64,000 nucleotides of DNA from JBDHXE01 sp035445085. Its GTDB lineage: Bacteria; Bacteroidota; Ignavibacteria; Kapaibacteriales; UBA2268. Under the pieces are notes generated by a model, which saw only the letters and a program-made list of their open reading frames with translations, searched no databases and was not told the origin of the DNA. A program made the translations under genes and the position numbers. The stretch spans positions 20,755 through 84,754 of the forward strand of contig DAOMQA010000011.1 of assembly GCA_035445085.1 (NCBI GenBank). Reading direction: 5' to 3'. This document shows positions 54,676-63,953 of this stretch, in pieces (the stretch's first letter is position 1; the number at the start of each line of letters is the position of its first letter).

Positions 54676-55872
54676 ATGGAAAATAAAATTAAAATATTCG
54701 TAGCATGTGATGATAAGAAAAACTTTAATGATATATCAAATCACCTACAAGATAAATTTAATAATATAGATATTTTTAAATTTGACACCCTCAAAAGTAT
54801 AAGTCTTAGTATTTTGAATGATAAACCACAAATTATTATATGTGATATTAATTTACCGGATGGTAGTAGCATTGACTTACTTAAGAAAGTAAGAAGCGAA
54901 GGTAAAAATAAGAATTTGTATTTTGTAATTATCGACAATAGCAATGATAGCAAATATAAAAGTATCTCTTATACTTATGGTGTAGATGATCATTTCTTTA
55001 TACCAATAGATTGGGAACAATTTTTGTCTAAAATTTCTTCATTTATAAGACATATATCTTATCAATTAGAAATAAGTAACGAAAACGCATTACTGATTCA
55101 ATTAGCAGAAGAATTAGAGCAAGAAATTCAGGATATGATAAAATTATCCATAAAATTTCTTCAAGCACGTATTCCATCTTCTTACGAAATGCTCAAGAGA
55201 GTTGCAGCATCGTCTGTTTGGATAGCACAGACTTACGGCAATTTATCTAATGAAGAAATAAGAGATGTAGAAATTACTGCCTTTTTATCTTATGCAGGCA
55301 GAATATTTTTGCCTGATAATTTACTTAAATCTCCCGTAATGATAACGGGTAAAACAACTGATCCTATAATGAATCAGGTGCCTATTTCGGGTAGTGAGAT
55401 TGTATCAAGCGTTCGTAGATTTAAGAATGTGGCTCTTTATGTAAGACACATATATGAAAATTTTGACGGCTCAGGTATTCCAGATAGGTTACAATCTTGG
55501 CAAATACCTTTTGCTTCAAGAATCGTCAGAGCAGTACTCGATTATGAAGAATATCGAACTATTCAAAAGAAAAGTGCTACAAATGCTATCGGTATGATAA
55601 TGAGAGAATCGCAAAGATTATATGATAATCGTGTTGCTATACTACTGGAGCAATACGTTACAAGCTATGAACAAGAGTTGAAGATAAAAGATGAAATAGC
55701 ACTTAATTTATTAGAATTGAAACCTGGTATGATTACAACGAGGGCGATCTATACAGAAAAAGGCTTAAAACTTGTTCCACAAGGTGTCAATTTAACTGAG
55801 TCTACTATCTCAAAGATAATCAATATTGCTTCAAGCGATTCAATACTTGGTTATGTATATGTAAAACATTAG
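54676..55872 (+). CDS. Response regulator with degenerate HD-GYP domain
   Basis: The receiver domain (1-125) has Asp57 in IIICDINLPDG. The C-terminal part has the shape of an HD-GYP phosphodiesterase of cyclic di-GMP: SYAGRIFLPDNLL at 205-217 aligns with HDIGKIGIPDxIL, and IYENFDGSGIP at 259-269 aligns with HHExxDGxGYP. The metal-binding HD is replaced by Ser-Tyr, and HH by Ile-Tyr, so catalysis is doubtful. It could bind the nucleotide or act as an adaptor. It is the last gene of the TPR-motA-motB operon, which suggests control of the motor. Confidence 0.82.
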   Translation: MENKIKIFVACDDKKNFNDISNHLQDKFNNIDIFKFDTLKSISLSILNDKPQIIICDINLPDGSSIDLLKKVRSEGKNKNLYFVIIDNSNDSKYKSISYTYGVDDHFFIPIDWEQFLSKISSFIRHISYQLEISNENALLIQLAEELEQEIQDMIKLSIKFLQARIPSSYEMLKRVAASSVWIAQTYGNLSNEEIRDVEITAFLSYAGRIFLPDNLLKSPVMITGKTTDPIMNQVPISGSEIVSSVRRFKNVALYVRHIYENFDGSGIPDRLQSWQIPFASRIVRAVLDYEEYRTIQKKSATNAIGMIMRESQRLYDNRVAILLEQYVTSYEQELKIKDEIALNLLELKPGMITTRAIYTEKGLKLVPQGVNLTESTISKIINIASSDSILGYVYVKH

Positions 55873-55965
55873 ACATCATGCTAATTAATTAGCTTTCAAA
55901 CATTAATATAAATTAATCGTTTTAGTAAGTTAATTTACATCATATTTATTATATTCGGAGTTTTA

Positions 55966-58035
55966 ATGAAATATCTGATTTTAACCTTAATTCCAATGTT
56001 TATGTATACTTCTTTCTCTCAAAGTAAATTTATTCCACCAGCGACCCCGCAAAAGCCATTTATGTATGAAATTCATAATTTCAAAATTACAGACCCTTAT
56101 CAGTGGTTAGAAGATAAAAATAACCCTGAAACGTTAGAATGGTCTAAATCGCAACATAATTATACTGTAGATTATATCAAAACAAATACTCCTACTGTCT
56201 CTGGCTTACGTGATGAAATCACTCAAATAGTAGATAGGGATTATGAAGGAGCTCCATTCTTGGTAGGCGAAAGAGAGTTTTTGTATACTAAAAAGAAAGG
56301 GGAACAACAATCTAAACTATATTCTAATATTAATGGAAAGAGAATTTTAATATTCGACCCTCTCAGCATTGATGAAAGTGGAAAATCAGCTATTACTGGC
56401 GTCGCATTCACTAAGGATGGTAATAAAGCTGCTATTGGTACTCAGTTTAAGGGCGATGAAATAAGCACTTATAGAATAGTTGATACCAAAACCGGAAAAA
56501 TCTTAGGAGAGTCTATTACCGGATTAAGTGGTTTTTCTTGGACCAAAGACGAAAAGCACGCATATATTACAGTTAGAACAAAGGAAATGATTCAAAATCA
56601 AGAGCCTTTAAAAACATATATTCATACTATTGGAGCGGCTCGCTCAACAGATAAATTCATTGTTGCCCCAAAAGATGCTAAAGATTTTGCAGGTATATGG
56701 GACGAAAGATTTGAAGATGTATCATTTATTTCAGAAGGGGATTTTTATTCAAATTCTTTAAAGATTAAAAAAATCAATTCAAATGATGATTGGAAAGAAA
56801 TATATTCTAGTAAAAAGTATAAATCTGACGTTACAGCCAAAAATGGTAAACTTTATTTCTTTACTAATGATAATGCACCGAATTATAAATTAATGGTTAC
56901 TGATTTAAACAAGCCAGAGTATAAAAATTGGGTGGATTTAATCCCAGAACAAGAAACTGTAATGGACGGATATGTTTTAACTTCAGATTATATTTTAGTA
57001 CAAGATATTAAAGATGTTTTATCAAGAATTATGGTATATGATTTAAATGGTAAATTCATTAAGCAATTAGAAATACCAGAAGTAGGTAACATTGCAGGCT
57101 TAGGTTATCATTTTGAGAGTAATACAGTTACAGTAACCCTGTCAACTTTCACTTCACCAGCAAAAGTATATCATTTAGATGGCAAAAAATTAACTTGGAA
57201 ACTACATTGGCAAGATAAATTTAATATTGATACTAAGAATATAGAGACAAAGCAAGTGTTTTATACTTCAAAAGATGGAACGCGTGTTCCTATGTTTTTA
57301 GTATATCGTAATGATATAAAATTAGATGCTAACAATCCTACCCTACTCTATGGCTATGGCGGCTTTAATATTAACTTAACCCCAAGCTTCTTAGGCTCGA
57401 CTTTATCTTTTATTAAACGTGGTGGCGTATATGCTGTTGCGAACTTAAGAGGTGGAGCCGAATACGGAGAAAAATGGCATCAAGGTGGTATGTTGTTGAA
57501 TAAGCAAAATGTATTTGATGACTTTATTGCTGCAGCCGAATATTTAATAAGTGAAAAATACACTAATCCAAACAAATTGGCTATTAAAGGCGGAAGTAAT
57601 GGAGGCTTATTAACTGGCGCCGTATCTATTCAACGTCCAGACTTAATGAAAGCAGCAATAGTAGCTGTACCTTTGTTAGATATGCTTCGTTTTCATAAAT
57701 TTTTGATTGCTCGTTATTGGATACCTGAATATGGCGATCCCGATAAAAAAGAAGATTTCCTAAATATTTTAAAATACTCTCCATATCAAAATATAAAGAG
57801 CGGATTTAATTATCCTGCAATGATGGTAAAAGCAGGTGAAAATGATAGCCGTGTAGATCCATTACATGCTAAGAAATTTGCAGCTGCTTTACAAAATAAT
57901 CTTGGACAAGAAAACCCAATCATGTTATTTGTAGATTTTGATAGTGGGCACGGTTCTGGACAATCAACAGAGCAAATGATTGATAATACTGAATTGGAAT
58001 GGCGTTTTTTGATGTGGCAATTAGGTGTAAAATAA
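55966..58035 (+). CDS. Prolyl oligopeptidase (family S9A), exported
   Basis: The 689-residue enzyme has a signal peptide (MKYLILTLIPMFMYTSFS) and the S9A N-terminal DPYQWLEDKNNPET motif. A seven-bladed propeller (about 70-420) covers the alpha/beta-hydrolase domain with Ser544 in GGSNGGLL, Asp627 in ENDSRVDPLH and His662 in SGHGSG. It cleaves short peptides after proline, probably in the periplasm, and would work with the secreted protease at 32.8 kb in peptide use. GGAG precedes the ATG. No T9SS domain is present. It lies 93 bases after the regulator gene. Confidence 0.95.
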   Translation: MKYLILTLIPMFMYTSFSQSKFIPPATPQKPFMYEIHNFKITDPYQWLEDKNNPETLEWSKSQHNYTVDYIKTNTPTVSGLRDEITQIVDRDYEGAPFLVGEREFLYTKKKGEQQSKLYSNINGKRILIFDPLSIDESGKSAITGVAFTKDGNKAAIGTQFKGDEISTYRIVDTKTGKILGESITGLSGFSWTKDEKHAYITVRTKEMIQNQEPLKTYIHTIGAARSTDKFIVAPKDAKDFAGIWDERFEDVSFISEGDFYSNSLKIKKINSNDDWKEIYSSKKYKSDVTAKNGKLYFFTNDNAPNYKLMVTDLNKPEYKNWVDLIPEQETVMDGYVLTSDYILVQDIKDVLSRIMVYDLNGKFIKQLEIPEVGNIAGLGYHFESNTVTVTLSTFTSPAKVYHLDGKKLTWKLHWQDKFNIDTKNIETKQVFYTSKDGTRVPMFLVYRNDIKLDANNPTLLYGYGGFNINLTPSFLGSTLSFIKRGGVYAVANLRGGAEYGEKWHQGGMLLNKQNVFDDFIAAAEYLISEKYTNPNKLAIKGGSNGGLLTGAVSIQRPDLMKAAIVAVPLLDMLRFHKFLIARYWIPEYGDPDKKEDFLNILKYSPYQNIKSGFNYPAMMVKAGENDSRVDPLHAKKFAAALQNNLGQENPIMLFVDFDSGHGSGQSTEQMIDNTELEWRFLMWQLGVK

Positions 58036-58059
58036 TTTTTACGTAATCAATAAATAAGC

Positions 58060-58088
58060 AAGGGGTTGTCTCAAAAAGACAGCCCCTT
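58060..58088 (+). terminator. Hairpin terminator after the oligopeptidase gene
   Basis: Arms of 12 bases (58060-58071 and 58077-58088, one G-T pair), AAGGGGTTGTCT / AGACAGCCCCTT, enclose a five-base loop. The T run is weak (ACTTATAAT). Confidence 0.7.
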
Positions 58089-58240
58089 ACTTATAATACA
58101 AGTAGTTATGCAGGGCATTGATATTGATATTATAATTAAGTATAGTTCGTTCATAAAAGTATTAATTTTGCCCATGACTTCTATATTTTGTATTTTTATA
58201 GATTGGAGAATATTAAATTTTAATTTAATTGGTGCTTTAT

Positions 58241-60355
58241 ATGGAAAATATTTTAGAAGGCTTTAGCAAGCACTCTTATGAAGATTGGAAAGCGGTTGTA
58301 GTTAAGTCGCTAAAAGGTGCTGACTTTGAAAAGTCTTTATTTACACAAAACTACGAGAATATTAAGTTAGATCCTATATATAATCTAAGTGATATTTCAG
58401 AATTATCCACTGTAAAAGGCTCTTACCCTGGCATATATCCATTTAGCCGCCATCCACAAGTATCTGGATATTTTGTCAATGAGTGGGAAATCGCGCAAAA
58501 TATACCTTATTCTCTACCTCATATTTTCAACCAAGCACTAAAAAACGATATTTTAATGGGGCAAAATTCAATTAAAATCAGTATAGACAAAGCAGTTTTA
58601 TTTTATGAGGATTATGAAGCAACTGATTTATCGAATTACGATTTGATTATTAACGATATTGAAGATATTAGGAACACCTTAGATGGTATTGATTTATATC
58701 AGTATCCAATTCATATATATTCTGGTTTTGCAACGTTACCGTCGTTTGCTTGCTTTATTGCTTACTTCAAAGCATTAAATTACAATATAAGTAAATTAAG
58801 TGGTAGTTTTAATTTTGATATTTTTTCTGATTTATTAATTGAAGGGCAACTCAACATAAAAATTGATAGTTTGTTAGACCAAGTAGCAATGATAATAAGA
58901 TGGACCAATGAGTTTGCTCCACAATTCAGAGTAATTAATATTGATACTTCCGTTATTCATAATTCAGGCGGCAACAATATTCAAGAAATTGCTTATTCTC
59001 TTTCTTATGCAATTTTTATTATTAATTCATTGTTAGATAGAGGGTTAAACATTGAGCAAATTGCCAATAGTATAAGTTTTAATTTTTCTATTGGTACTAA
59101 TTTTTTTATGGAAATAGCGAAATTAAGAGCTTTCAGAATTAGTTACTCTAAAATTCTTTCTACTTATGGTTTAGATACACAGAAGATTAATATTTTTTTG
59201 AAAACTGAAACATCGCAAAGAGATTCTACTTACTATGATGCATATAATAATTTATTAAGAAGTACAAGCGAAACTTTTGCCTCAATAATTGGTGGAACTA
59301 ATTATCATACGGTTAGAAATTTTGATGAATTGCATAGATTGCCAAATGAATTTTCGCGAAGAACAGCAAGAAATATTCAAATTGTTTTAAAATATGAGGC
59401 TCATTTATTAGATACAATTGACCCTGCTGGAGGTTCATATTATATTGAGAAATTATCGAGTGATTTAGCTCAAAGTTCGTGGTCAGCATTTCAGAAACTT
59501 GAAGCTAATGGCGGTATTGTAGAAGTGCTGAAGCACGGCGATTTTCAAGATACAATTTATAAAATCAATCAAGATAGGATAAAAAATTTAGCAATAAGAA
59601 AAGATATAAAAGTAGGAACAAACAAATACCCTAACCTAAACGAGGACAAAATAGATAATAATATAGATTTTAATAGTAAGCAAATTGATGATTTTATTGA
59701 GCAATATGACAAGCGTTTGTTAGGAAGAAATTTAGATGTAATTGATAGTATCTTAGATGACTTTGAAGCAAATTATAATTATAACGATTATAAGCAAATT
59801 GATAAACTAATAAATAGCTTTGTGGCAGGTGCTACTATTGCAGAAGTATTTAATTCTATTCCTAATGAAGCTGAGGCAACTATTGTCAAACCATTATCAA
59901 TTAAAAGAACAAGCGAGGATTTTGAAATATTAAGAATGAGCAATGAAAATTATAAGCAAGAAGGCAAATTAAACAAAATTATGTTAGTTTGTATTGGTGA
60001 ATTAAAAGATTATAAGGCAAGATTAGAATTTATTAGCGATTTCTTAAGCGTAGGTGGTTTTGAATTTACTATTTTTCAAGATATAATATACAGTAGTGAA
60101 TTTAGCAATAGATTTGCACATAAAGATAAAAATGTATTTTTAATTTGCTCTTCGGACAATTTATACACTCAATTTGTACCAGAATTAGCGAAAGATTTAA
60201 AACACAAAAGCGTTGATAATTTTTTAATACTAGCAGGCTTGCCAAAAGAGCAGATAGCAGAATATAATGCGTGTGGCATCGACAATTACATACATATAAA
60301 ATCAAATTTAATTGAAGAATTAACAGGTTTACAAACTCGCCTGATTAATTTGTAA
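58241..60355 (+). CDS. mutA: Methylmalonyl-CoA mutase small subunit
   Basis: This is the non-catalytic partner of the B12-dependent mutase that interconverts succinyl-CoA and methylmalonyl-CoA. The N-terminal TIM-barrel-like half has GSYPGIYPFSRHPQV and the long TSETFASIIGGTNYHTVRNFDEL region; FSRRTARNIQIVLKYEAHL and DPAGGSYYIEKL are conserved in the family. The C-terminal B12-like domain has lost the DxHxxG cobalamin motif, as in other small subunits. I start it at ATG 58241 instead of the TTG at 58229 (705 residues). mutB follows 15 bases later. No epimerase or meaB gene is in the window. Confidence 0.93.
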   Translation: MENILEGFSKHSYEDWKAVVVKSLKGADFEKSLFTQNYENIKLDPIYNLSDISELSTVKGSYPGIYPFSRHPQVSGYFVNEWEIAQNIPYSLPHIFNQALKNDILMGQNSIKISIDKAVLFYEDYEATDLSNYDLIINDIEDIRNTLDGIDLYQYPIHIYSGFATLPSFACFIAYFKALNYNISKLSGSFNFDIFSDLLIEGQLNIKIDSLLDQVAMIIRWTNEFAPQFRVINIDTSVIHNSGGNNIQEIAYSLSYAIFIINSLLDRGLNIEQIANSISFNFSIGTNFFMEIAKLRAFRISYSKILSTYGLDTQKINIFLKTETSQRDSTYYDAYNNLLRSTSETFASIIGGTNYHTVRNFDELHRLPNEFSRRTARNIQIVLKYEAHLLDTIDPAGGSYYIEKLSSDLAQSSWSAFQKLEANGGIVEVLKHGDFQDTIYKINQDRIKNLAIRKDIKVGTNKYPNLNEDKIDNNIDFNSKQIDDFIEQYDKRLLGRNLDVIDSILDDFEANYNYNDYKQIDKLINSFVAGATIAEVFNSIPNEAEATIVKPLSIKRTSEDFEILRMSNENYKQEGKLNKIMLVCIGELKDYKARLEFISDFLSVGGFEFTIFQDIIYSSEFSNRFAHKDKNVFLICSSDNLYTQFVPELAKDLKHKSVDNFLILAGLPKEQIAEYNACGIDNYIHIKSNLIEELTGLQTRLINL

Positions 60356-60370
60356 ATAAGTAGTAAGAAA

Positions 60371-62548
60371 ATGAAAAGACCAAATTTTAGCCAAATACCA
60401 TTAGAATTTGACAGCAGCTTGTCAAACCTTGAAAATTGGAAGCGTCAGTTTGAACAAGAGAATAATATCAAATATGAGGACTTTGTAATTAGCTCTATGG
60501 AAAATATAGATATAAAAGCCTTATATACGCAATCTGATTTAGATGCTTGCAATCATATTGGGTATACGGCTGGCATCGCTCCTTTTTTAAGAGGTCCCTA
60601 CCCCACTATGTATATTACTCGCCCTTGGACCATCAGGCAATACGCTGGATTTTCTACGGCAGAAGAATCAAATGCCTTCTATAAGCGAAATGTAGCGGCG
60701 GGTCAGCAAGGGCTATCGGTGGCGTTCGATTTAGCTACTCATAGAGGGTATGATTCCGACCACGAAAGAGTAGTAGGAGATGTAGGCAAAGCAGGTGTAG
60801 CAATAGATTCAATCTTAGATATGAAAGTATTATTTGATGGAATACCATTAGATAGAATTTCGGTATCCATGACAATGAATGGAGCTGTATTGCCCATTTT
60901 AGCTTTTTATATAGTAGCAGCCTTAGAACAAGGCGTTACATTAGAGCAGTTAAGCGGGACTATACAAAATGACATATTAAAAGAATATATGGTTAGAAAT
61001 ACATACATATACCCTCCTAAAGTCTCCATGAGGATTATTGCTGATATATTTAAGTTTACGTCTGAATTTATGCCTAAATTCAACTCTATTTCTATATCTG
61101 GTTATCATATGCAAGAGGCAGGAGCTTCTGCCGATATAGAATTGGGGTACACCTTAGCAGATGGATTGGAATATGTTAGAACAGGTATTAATTCTGGTAT
61201 TGATATAGATGCTTTTGCTCCTCGGCTATCCTTTTTTTGGGCAATAGGCATGAATCACTTTATGGAAGTAGCAAAAATGAGGGCAGCACGCTTGTTATGG
61301 GCAAAGATTATCAAGCAATTTCATCCTAAAGATGAGAAGTCAATGATGCTTCGAACTCATTGCCAAACTTCAGGTTGGTCTTTAACTGAACAAGATCCTT
61401 TCAATAATATTGCTAGGACATGCGTAGAAGCAATGGGAGCGACGTTAGGGCATACTCAATCTCTACATACGAACGCCTTAGATGAAGCTATAGCACTACC
61501 TACCGACTTTTCTGCCCGTATAGCTCGGAACACTCAACTATATTTACAAGATGAAACAAGTATAGTTAAAGTTATTGATCCTTGGGCAGGCTCTTATTAT
61601 TTAGAGTCATTAACTAATGCATTATTAACAAAATCTTGGGGGCATATTCAAGAAATAGAATCGTTAGGCGGTATGGCAAAGGCTATAGAAACAGGTTTGC
61701 CAAAAATGAAAATTGAGGAAGTTGCAGCAAAGAAACAAGCCCTTATTGATTCTAATGCCGAAATAATCGTAGGAGTAAACAAATTTAGATTAAGGAAGGA
61801 AGAGCCACTCGACATTTTAGAAGTAGATAATTCAGCAGTTAGAGAACAGCAAATTGAAAGATTACAAGAATTAAAATCTAACAGAGATGAAAATACAGTA
61901 AAAAATTTACTTGATGACATTACTAACTCTATAATTTCAGGGCAAGGTAATTTATTAGGATTAGCCATCAAAGCAGCACAAGCAAGAGCTACTTTAGGCG
62001 AAATATCGTACGCTATCGAGAAAGTAGCTGGAAGGCATAATGCTAATTCGAGAACAATCTCGGGCGTATATAGTGCTGAATATAGAAATAAAAGTATCAT
62101 TGAAGAAGTAAGAAGCTTAGCAGAAAAATTTGAATTAGAGGAAGGTAGAAGACCAAGAATACTTATTGCTAAGATGGGTCAGGACGGACATGACAGAGGT
62201 TCTAAGGTAATCTCAACAGCATTTGCAGATTTAGGTTTCGATGTAGACGTAGGTCCTTTATTCCAAACACCAAGGGAAACGGCAAAACAAGCAGTAGAAA
62301 ATGATGTTCATATTATTGGGGTAAGTTCTTTGGCGGCTGGACATAAAACATTAGTACCTCAATTAATAGAAGAACTAAAGAATTATAAACGGGACGATAT
62401 ATTGGTTTGTGTTGGCGGTGTTATACCAATGCAAGATTATGATTTTTTATACAAAGCTGGAGCAAGTGAGATTTTTGGACCCGGCACTAACATACCTTTA
62501 GCTGCAAAAAAATTAATCGAAGACTTGTTTGAAATGATTGAAGAATAA
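60371..62548 (+). CDS. mutB: Methylmalonyl-CoA mutase large (catalytic) subunit
   Basis: The 725-residue protein has the substrate-binding barrel with PFLRGPYPTMYITRPWTIRQYAGFST, SVAFDLATHRGYDSDH and MTMNGAVLPILA. The B12-binding domain at the C-terminus carries the cobalt-ligating His607 in GQDGHDRGSKV, followed by GVSSLAAGHKTLVPQL and the GG-containing VCVGGVIP. With MutA it forms the heterodimer that links propionate and odd-chain or amino-acid breakdown to the TCA cycle. Full length, strongly conserved. Base use is close to its neighbours. It ends the operon; a gene-free region follows. Confidence 0.98.
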   Translation: MKRPNFSQIPLEFDSSLSNLENWKRQFEQENNIKYEDFVISSMENIDIKALYTQSDLDACNHIGYTAGIAPFLRGPYPTMYITRPWTIRQYAGFSTAEESNAFYKRNVAAGQQGLSVAFDLATHRGYDSDHERVVGDVGKAGVAIDSILDMKVLFDGIPLDRISVSMTMNGAVLPILAFYIVAALEQGVTLEQLSGTIQNDILKEYMVRNTYIYPPKVSMRIIADIFKFTSEFMPKFNSISISGYHMQEAGASADIELGYTLADGLEYVRTGINSGIDIDAFAPRLSFFWAIGMNHFMEVAKMRAARLLWAKIIKQFHPKDEKSMMLRTHCQTSGWSLTEQDPFNNIARTCVEAMGATLGHTQSLHTNALDEAIALPTDFSARIARNTQLYLQDETSIVKVIDPWAGSYYLESLTNALLTKSWGHIQEIESLGGMAKAIETGLPKMKIEEVAAKKQALIDSNAEIIVGVNKFRLRKEEPLDILEVDNSAVREQQIERLQELKSNRDENTVKNLLDDITNSIISGQGNLLGLAIKAAQARATLGEISYAIEKVAGRHNANSRTISGVYSAEYRNKSIIEEVRSLAEKFELEEGRRPRILIAKMGQDGHDRGSKVISTAFADLGFDVDVGPLFQTPRETAKQAVENDVHIIGVSSLAAGHKTLVPQLIEELKNYKRDDILVCVGGVIPMQDYDFLYKAGASEIFGPGTNIPLAAKKLIEDLFEMIEE

Positions 62549-62864
62549 GCAAAAGGCTTTATCTGATTGTTATTTTTCTCATATATAATATGAGTTATTC
62601 GAAAATAAATCATATGTTTGCTTAAAAAAGGAGTTCAAAAAGGAGCAAGGTTTCTATAGCGAAAGGTCACTTCGATAGCAAAGAAGTCCAACAAAAAATT
62701 AAGTCCACCGTTGGCTTTTGGCGTGTACAAAGATGGCTTATCATCCACAATGCTTTAAATCATCTCCGGCACTCAAAGATAACGCTTCGCAAAACCAAAA
62801 GAGCCACTTTTTTTGCCCACTCACAGAGTGAATAAAAAATAAATCAAAATTTTTCTGAGATTTA
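62549..62864. other. Intergenic region before the tetR-type gene
   Basis: The 316 bases hold no supported gene. Near 62580 is a small hairpin, CTCATAT...ATATGAG. From about 62690 to 62830 the composition is richer in G+C, with phrases such as TTGGCTTTTGGCGTGTAC that differ from the surrounding A+T-rich DNA. The segment ends where the tetR promoter begins. It may be a junction of inserted DNA, but no insertion-sequence end is clear. Confidence 0.5.
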
Positions 62865-62896
62865 TTTGCCGAATTAAAAATTAGTTTGTATTTTTG
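62865..62896 (+). promoter_or_regulatory. Consensus promoter of the tetR-type gene (TTTG-N20-TATTTTTG)
   Basis: TTTG at 62865-62868, 20 bases, then TATTTTTG at 62889-62896 match the Bacteroidota promoter exactly, 41 bases before the ATG. Confidence 0.85.
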
Positions 62897-62915
62897 TGAG
62901 TGAGTATTAACTAAC
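62896..62915. promoter_or_regulatory. Possible TetR-type operator
   Basis: GTGAGT (62896-62901) and ACTAAC (62910-62915) form an imperfect inverted repeat with an eight-base spacer, starting at the last base of the -7 box. A second pair, TTAGTT (62881-62886) and AACTAA (62909-62914), brackets the box. The position fits self-repression by the encoded regulator, but the symmetry is weak. Confidence 0.35.
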
Positions 62916-62937
62916 ATAGGAGGTAAATTAGACAAAT

Positions 62938-63525
62938 ATGCAAGAATTTACAGACAGGCAAATTGAGATAATGGAAGCGGCAAGTAACCGAATTTCAAAA
63001 TATGGTATTCAGAATTTGACAATTAAAACATTGGCAGAAGATGTAGGTTTGTCCGAACCAGCATTATACAGACATTTTAAAAGTAAAAATAAAATCTTAT
63101 TGAGTTTATTGGAATATTTCAAAACAGAAATGAAAAACCGTATTCAGTCTATTTATTTTCAACCGACTGATACTACTGCTGATGAATTAAGAGCGATTTT
63201 TAATTCTCAGTTACAAACTTTTACAAACAAACCTGCAATTGTGAGTGTCATTTTTGCAGAAAGTATTTTCCATTTTGATGCAAATTTGAGTAATAAAGTG
63301 GCTGAAATTATGGATATGATGCAGAAATATGTGAAAGCAAACATTACAAAAGGTCAAGAAAAAGGACAATACAATACATTGATTGAAGCTTCTACCCTAA
63401 CAACCATAATTATTGGTGGCATGAGAATGACCGTACTGAAATGGAAATTATCAGGACATAAATCTAATTTGGTTAAGGACGGAAAAGCAGTTTTAGATGG
63501 AATTCTTAAAATGATTGAAAAATAA
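62938..63525 (+). CDS. TetR/AcrR family transcriptional regulator
   Basis: The 195-residue protein has the TetR N-terminal helix-turn-helix (about 7-52): IMEAASNRISKYGIQNLTIKTL, interrupted here, followed by GLSEPALYRHFKSKNKIL. The rest is an all-helical ligand and dimerisation domain with no recognisable binding motif. An AGGAGGT site precedes the ATG by an unusually long 13 bases. It probably represses its own transcript and the co-transcribed VOC gene, six bases away. Leucine is often TTG rather than the TTA favoured in the neighbours, a mild sign of transfer. Confidence 0.9.
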   Translation: MQEFTDRQIEIMEAASNRISKYGIQNLTIKTLAEDVGLSEPALYRHFKSKNKILLSLLEYFKTEMKNRIQSIYFQPTDTTADELRAIFNSQLQTFTNKPAIVSVIFAESIFHFDANLSNKVAEIMDMMQKYVKANITKGQEKGQYNTLIEASTLTTIIIGGMRMTVLKWKLSGHKSNLVKDGKAVLDGILKMIEK

Positions 63526-63530
63526 AAGAA

Positions 63531-63923
63531 ATGAAGCATATTATAACAACTGAATTTATACTTTATGTAATTGACCAACAGAAAAGTACAGATTTTTACA
63601 CAAATCTTTTTCGTATAAATCCTGACTTGAATGTACATGGAATGACTGAATTTAAACTTTCCGAAAACTGTAAGTTGGGACTTATACCTAATAAAGGAAT
63701 TGCCAAAATACTTTCGGACAAAACATCACATCCTGACCAAGGAAACGGAATTCCGAGATGTGAGCTATATCTTTATGTTGATAATATTGAACTTGAATTT
63801 GATAACGCAATAAAAATAGGAGCTAAACTTATTAGCCCGATAGAAGACAGAGATTGGGGCGACAGCGTTTGCTATTTTACCGATTTAGACGGGCATATTA
63901 TCGCTTTTGCTCAAAAAATATAA
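63531..63923 (+). CDS. VOC / glyoxalase-bleomycin resistance family protein
   Basis: The 130-residue protein has the VOC paired beta-alpha-beta-beta-beta modules: FILYVIDQQKSTDFYTNLF at the start, a middle strand with RCELYLYVDNIE, and SVCYFTDLDGHIIAFAQ at the end, where the last glutamate of many VOC metal sites is replaced by alanine. The metal site is therefore probably incomplete, as in drug-binding members such as bleomycin- or fosmidomycin-type resistance proteins. It follows the regulator by five bases and is likely under its control. The ligand is unknown. Confidence 0.85.
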   Translation: MKHIITTEFILYVIDQQKSTDFYTNLFRINPDLNVHGMTEFKLSENCKLGLIPNKGIAKILSDKTSHPDQGNGIPRCELYLYVDNIELEFDNAIKIGAKLISPIEDRDWGDSVCYFTDLDGHIIAFAQKI

Positions 63924-63953
63924 ATAAAAAGAAAGAAAGAAATTTACCCTATT

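Noticed and set aside
58060..58088. Inverted repeat considered as an insertion-sequence end
   Set aside because: No transposase or second copy is present; its place after a stop codon fits a terminator.
61648..62100. 150-residue antisense frame inside mutB
   Set aside because: It lies fully within a well-conserved gene; the length is a by-product of the mutB codon pattern.
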